From Candidatus Agathobaculum merdigallinarum (GTDB taxonomy: Bacteria > Bacillota > Clostridia > Oscillospirales > Butyricicoccaceae), in NCBI GenBank assembly GCA_019115425.1, contig DXDO01000103.1, positions 1 to 6,287 of the forward strand: a stretch of DNA of 6,287 bases, in the 5' to 3' direction. Each line of letters opens with the position of its first letter. Positions within the stretch are counted from its first letter, which is position 1. Shown one piece after another: positions 4,963 to 6,287 of this stretch. A program made the position numbers and the translations under genes. The notes beneath the pieces were generated by a model. The model was not told the origin of the DNA and ran no database searches. It worked only from the letters and a program-made list of their open reading frames with translations.

Positions 4963-5613
4963 CTATTTCCTCGGCGTTTTCGCCGGCGCAAGCACATACA
5001 CACGCGCCGCGCCCATTTTGTACAATAACTCTGCTGCGGCGGCAGCGGATGCGCCTGTTGTGATGATATCGTCCACCAGCACGACCGACCGGCCGAACAG
5101 GTCAGCCTTCCCGCGTGGCAGTAGTGCCCGCGCTGCGTTTCTCTGCCGCGCGGCGAAGTCTTTTTGCTCGGACTGCTTGGGTGTGAACGGCCGCTTGCGC
5201 AGGGTTGGCTGACACGGCAAATCGAATGCGGCGGCAATCGGTTTGGCGAGCAGCTCAGCCTGATTATAACCGCGCTCATGCAGCCGCTTGAAACCGATCG
5301 GCATGAAAGTGACCAGATCGGGCTTCCATTCCTCCAGTCGCTCTGCCAGCAGGGGAAGCGTCTGCGCGGCAAACCAGTCCGCGTAATGCTGCTTGTGATG
5401 GAATTTGAACCGCTGCATCGCCTGCCTGACCTTGCCGGTGTAATACAGCGCTGCGGCTGCACCGTCTGTGCCTGGCACAGAAACCGCTTCCTTGCAGCGG
5501 TATTTTTCGCGCACCTCGCGCGCACAGACGGCACAGATCATCGCCTTGCTGCCGTCCTCCGCCGGAATCGCCTCGCCGCACAGCACGCAGTTGTGCATAA
5601 ACAGGACACCCAT
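4963..5613 (-). CDS. comF: ComF/ComFC-type phosphoribosyltransferase-fold protein
   Basis: A 216-residue member of the ComF family. Two CxxC pairs (C9/C12 and C27/C30) form a likely N-terminal zinc ribbon. RGYNQAELLA (114-123) is a hallmark of ComFC, and VVLVDDIITTGAS (177-189) is the PRPP-binding loop of type I phosphoribosyltransferases with the acidic pair D181-D182. In naturally competent bacteria ComFC acts in the cytoplasm in DNA uptake with the helicase ComFA, but single comF genes without comFA are widespread and their substrate is not established. The start at 5613 is chosen because GGGAGGG (5626-5620) lies 6 nt upstream. A longer frame to 5682 would add 23 basic residues encoded by the upstream hairpin region with no ribosome site. 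The gene converges on the XRE gene, and no comFA lies in the window. Confidence 0.92.
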   Translation of the reverse strand: MGVLFMHNCVLCGEAIPAEDGSKAMICAVCAREVREKYRCKEAVSVPGTDGAAAALYYTGKVRQAMQRFKFHHKQHYADWFAAQTLPLLAERLEEWKPDLVTFMPIGFKRLHERGYNQAELLAKPIAAAFDLPCQPTLRKRPFTPKQSEQKDFAARQRNAARALLPRGKADLFGRSVVLVDDIITTGASAAAAAELLYKMGAARVYVLAPAKTPRK

Positions 5614-5629
5614 CGTACACCCTCCCAAC

Positions 5630-5680
5630 AAAAAACGGCTGCTGCTGCGGCCGCTTTTCCATTTTTCGCGCCGCAGCGCC
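5630..5680 (-). terminator. Terminator/attenuator-like hairpin immediately before comF
   Basis: Read on the - strand, GCTGCGGC (5677-5670) pairs perfectly with GCCGCAGC (5651-5644) across an 18-nt loop. The outer GGC (5680-5678) can pair with GCC (5639-5637) around a 4-nt bulge. One G and then TTTTTT (5635-5630) follow, and the T-run ends 3 nt before the comF Shine-Dalgarno. A terminator placed directly upstream of a ribosome binding site is the layout of an attenuator. The bulge and long loop make it weaker than a classic terminator, and part of the match comes from a CTG/CAG-rich stretch that could pair by chance. Confidence 0.35.
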
Positions 5681-5689
5681 ATTCAATCA

Positions 5690-5715
5690 GACCATTGCAG
5701 CGCGCTGTAATGGTC
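5690..5715. repeat. 26-nt near-perfect palindrome
   Basis: GACCATTGCAGCG (5690-5702) faces CGCTGTAATGGTC (5703-5715). Only one pair differs, G5697 against T5708, which would be a G-U wobble in + strand RNA and a C-A mismatch in - strand RNA. It lies in the dapL-comF gap, next to three further hairpins. It could be a protein-binding site or one arm of a structured element. Confidence 0.6.
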
Positions 5716-5717
5716 GT

Positions 5718-5744
5718 AAAAAGTTTCGCTTGTCGGAACTTTTT
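5718..5744. terminator. Possible bidirectional terminator with A- and T-tracts
   Basis: AAAAAGTT (5718-5725) pairs with AACTTTTT (5737-5744). The stem extends inward through a T/G pair and CG/CG to a CTTGT loop. Either strand shows an A-tract, a short stem and a T5 tail, as in a small bidirectional terminator, and on the - strand it could end dapL transcription 73 nt after its stop. The stem is only about six base pairs beyond the A/T tracts, so it may instead be part of a repeat element. Confidence 0.4.
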
Positions 5745-5752
5745 GCAGCTTT

Positions 5753-5782
5753 GGATGCATCCGCGCTCTGCGCGGTGCATCC
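5753..5782. repeat. 13-bp GC-rich hairpin with one bulged base
   Basis: GGATGCA (5753-5759), bulged T5760 and CCGCGC (5761-5766) pair with GCGCGG (5770-5775) and TGCATCC (5776-5782) around a TCT loop. The first ten bases (GGATGCATCC) are also a palindrome on their own. No T-tract follows. It is the third of four consecutive hairpins in this gap. Confidence 0.55.
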
Positions 5783-5787
5783 TCTTC

Positions 5788-5809
5788 GACCGAAACTGTG
5801 GTTTCGGTC
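5788..5809. repeat. Perfect 9-bp hairpin just after dapL
   Basis: GACCGAAAC (5788-5796), loop TGTG, GTTTCGGTC (5801-5809). On the - strand it begins 7 nt after the dapL stop codon. It has no following T-run and so is not a standard intrinsic terminator, but it could stabilise the 3' end of the dapL mRNA or act with the A/T-tract hairpin at 5718-5744. Confidence 0.6.
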
Positions 5810-5816
5810 AAGGGCG

Positions 5817-6287
5817 TCAGCCCAGCAGCTTCTTCAGCCGCTCTGCCGCCTCCAGCGTGCGCTTCTGGTCGCCGAATGCGGTCAGGCGGAAGAAGCCGTC
5901 GCCGTTCTTGCCAAAGCCTGCGCCCGGGGTGCCGACCACATTGGCGTTTTCGAGCAGATAATCGAAGAACTCCCACGAGCCCATGCCGTTCGGGCACTTG
6001 AGCCACAGGTACGGGCTGGACTTGCCGCCCGTATACCAGATGCCGAGCGAATCGAGCGTCTCCGCGAGTACCTTGGCGTTCTGCTTGTAGTAGCCGAGGG
6101 TCTCCTTGATCTGCTTCATGCCGTCCTCGGTGAAGCAGGCCGCAGCACCCTTCTGTACGATATAGGGCACGCCGTTGAACTTGGTGGTCTGGCGGCGCAG
6201 CCACATCTTGTTGAGCTTGCCGTCCATCAGCGCCTGCGGGACAACCGTCCAGCCGCAGCGCGTGCCGGTGAAGCCCGCCATCTTGGA
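5817..6287 (-). CDS. dapL: LL-diaminopimelate aminotransferase, C-terminal part (gene runs off the window)
   Basis: DapL is a PLP enzyme that converts tetrahydrodipicolinate directly to LL-diaminopimelate using glutamate, bypassing the acylated intermediates of the DapC/DapE routes. Its product feeds lysine and peptidoglycan. The visible 156 residues begin with SK (6287-6282) and continue MAGFTGTRCGW. This matches the conserved SK-x-AGFTG-x-R-x-GW segment, whose lysine forms the Schiff base with PLP, so the catalytic lysine is the second visible residue. WLRRQTTKFNGVPYIVQKGA, GGKSSPYLWLKCP, VVGTPGAGFG and FFRLTAFG (substrate carboxylate arginine) follow in normal order, ending at a TGA at 5819-5817. 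Full-length family members are about 400 residues, so about 240 N-terminal residues lie beyond 6287. It is an ordinary aminotransferase fold-type I enzyme with no visible damage. It acts downstream of the aspartokinase encoded in this window. Confidence 0.93.
   Translation of the reverse strand, partial: SKMAGFTGTRCGWTVVPQALMDGKLNKMWLRRQTTKFNGVPYIVQKGAAACFTEDGMKQIKETLGYYKQNAKVLAETLDSLGIWYTGGKSSPYLWLKCPNGMGSWEFFDYLLENANVVGTPGAGFGKNGDGFFRLTAFGDQKRTLEAAERLKKLLG

Noticed and set aside
5614..5682. Longer comF start at 5682 (23 extra residues)
   Set aside because: No ribosome site precedes it, and the extra residues come from the GC-rich hairpin region. GGGAGGG is well placed for the ATG at 5613, and the zinc ribbon begins soon after it.
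5683..6204. A 173-codon - strand frame overlapping dapL and running into the gap
   Set aside because: It is out of frame with DapL, whose motifs are continuous to its own stop codon. The tail of the frame is just the hairpin-rich intergenic DNA read as protein.

Overview
The window is about 6.3 kb of GC-rich bacterial chromosome, roughly 58-60% G+C by eye. The gene families point to a Clostridia-class member of the Bacillota. The evidence is a single-chain aspartokinase with a Bacillus-type internal start, an LL-diaminopimelate aminotransferase (DapL), a lone ComFC-type phosphoribosyltransferase, AGGAGG-type ribosome binding sites and a membrane-anchored XRE regulator. A GC-rich gut lineage such as the Oscillospirales (for example Butyricicoccus or Agathobaculum relatives) would fit, but this is inference and no species call is justified.

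Left half (15-3393, + strand): a compact aspartate-family operon, hom (homoserine dehydrogenase) - thrB (homoserine kinase) - lysC (aspartokinase). Aspartokinase makes aspartyl phosphate, the common precursor of lysine/diaminopimelate, threonine and methionine. Homoserine dehydrogenase and homoserine kinase carry the flow into threonine. Aspartate-semialdehyde dehydrogenase and threonine synthase are not in the window. Two details stand out. lysC has a very good internal Shine-Dalgarno plus in-frame ATG (codon 246) that would give a separate regulatory beta subunit. The homoserine dehydrogenase has a shortened, atypical C-terminal ACT-like region.

Middle (3394-3834): a dense regulatory stretch. 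A near-perfect sigma-70/sigma-A promoter (TTGACA, 17 bp, extended -10 TATAAT) sits inside a perfect 13-bp inverted repeat, with further AAGTCT/AGACTT copies around it. It drives a 62-residue, four-cysteine protein of unknown function, closed by a strong intrinsic terminator, so the transcript should be only about 270 nt. Next comes a perfect 19-bp palindrome, probably an operator, upstream of the following regulator.

Right half: a 364-residue protein with an N-terminal XRE helix-turn-helix, one membrane segment and a large outside domain (3835-4929, +). It converges on comF (4963-5613, -). Beyond the start of comF, 203 bp of intergenic DNA is almost filled with consecutive hairpins (5630-5809), including a terminator-like hairpin just before the comF ribosome binding site. 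The window ends inside dapL (5817-6287, -). DapL makes LL-diaminopimelate, so it uses the lysine branch fed by the aspartokinase at the other end of the window.

The biosynthetic genes are ordinary. The less explained parts are the small promoter/operator/62-aa gene unit, the membrane-anchored XRE protein with its upstream palindrome, and the hairpin cluster between dapL and comF. No CRISPR array, tRNA, rRNA, transposase or phage gene was seen.
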